This document shows, one piece after another, positions 38,850-39,120 of a DNA stretch of 39,120 nt. Source of the stretch: a virus; the IMG/VR virus record IMGVR_UViG_3300042292_001325, positions 1 through 39,120 of that record; one strand, written 5' to 3'. The stretch's first letter is position 1, and every line of letters begins with the position of its first letter. The notes beneath the pieces are model-generated. The model had not been told where the DNA came from and did not search any database. It saw nothing but the letters and a program-made list of their open reading frames with translations. Made by a program: the position numbers and the translations under genes.

Positions 38850-39120
38850 ATCTGCCATTTTATTGACACTTGGCATATAGTATAGATTTACCTGAAATTA
38901 TCCATTAGGCGTGACGGCAACGGAGCATTTCTTGTGTCATCCTAAAAGTAATTGTGTATCAAAGGCTTAGAAAAACTCCGTAACCAGTGAAATCGCGGGG
39001 TGCTTCCCCCCCGCGCTGCTTCACAATTTCATAGAGTCCCTGTAATGTTATAACATAGCTTTTACAAGTTATTGATTTTATTGATAATTTTACCGTTAAA
39101 ATCGATTTTTAAGCGTTGAC
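38850..39120. other. Non-coding right end with GC-rich hairpin, possible packaging (cos/pac) region
   Basis: No gene of any size. A perfect TTGACA (38863-38868) lacks a well-spaced -10. ACGGAG (38920-38925) and CTCCGT (38976-38981) form inverted arms. CGCGGGG (38994-39000) and CCCCGCG (39009-39015) form a 7-bp stem around a GC-rich patch that is exceptional in this low-GC genome. The stretch is the place where terminase and cos usually lie, between the lysis genes and the terminase/portal genes that should precede base 1. Another AT-rich tract follows to the end. Confidence 0.35.

Noticed and set aside
38863-38886. Promoter TTGACA...TATAGA
   Set aside because: The spacing is only 12 bases, too short for a sigma70 promoter.

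Overview
The window is most of the genome of a tailed phage with a long non-contractile tail (siphovirus type) that infects a low-GC bacterium. The head genes are of the lambda class (portal, S49 protease with nested scaffold, gpD-like decoration, gpE-like capsid). The tail genes include a G/GT-type frameshifted chaperone pair and a 2337-residue tape measure protein. Sigma70-like promoters, strong Shine-Dalgarno (SD) sites and GH24/SleB lysis enzymes suggest a proteobacterial host, but the host genus cannot be read from the sequence. I see no integrase, excisionase or CI-type repressor. Terminase and most of the portal gene lie outside the window, probably across the 1/39120 boundary.

Layout. 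1-3447 (+): end of portal, protease/scaffold, decoration, major capsid, terminator. 3449-3594 (+): a separate promoter and a 29-residue ORF aimed against the holin genes. 3591-20523 (-): the late tail operon, running leftward from an extended -10 promoter at 20515 through head-completion and tail genes, tape measure, tip proteins, fibre and three small holin-like membrane proteins. Head and tail operons are therefore convergent. 20532-31312 (-): the early/replication block, with small unknown ORFs, a dCTP-deaminase-like protein, a TSCPD (RNR-like) protein, SNF2 helicase, VRR-NUC nuclease, a family B DNA polymerase split in two by a GIY-YIG homing endonuclease gene, SSB-like DUF2815, a 650-bp structured non-coding region, DUF2800 nuclease and small membrane proteins. 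31342-34005 (+): a Cro-sized HTH protein and a primase-helicase. 34078-34681: an AT-rich region full of TGTCACA repeats, the best candidate for the replication origin. 34798-38793 (+): SleB-type hydrolase, Gp49-like protein, dUTPase, PhoH, DUF3310, unknowns and GH24 lysozyme. 38823-39120: terminator and a non-coding stretch with a GC-rich hairpin, a possible packaging site.

How it fits together. A near-palindrome GTGTATTATATTACAC occurs three times exactly and once as a 13/16 variant, always in intergenic promoter regions. One copy lies in the divergent region next to the HTH gene, so a regulon controlled by that small protein is likely. Two copies overlap leftward promoters of identical geometry (TTGAnn, 17 bp, TACACT) that drive structured RNAs: a ~100-nt leader with a terminator before the TSCPD gene, and the ~650-nt region before the SSB gene. 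The most unusual features are the polymerase split between motifs A and B, the large structured RNA region, the four-site operator network and the iteron-like origin.
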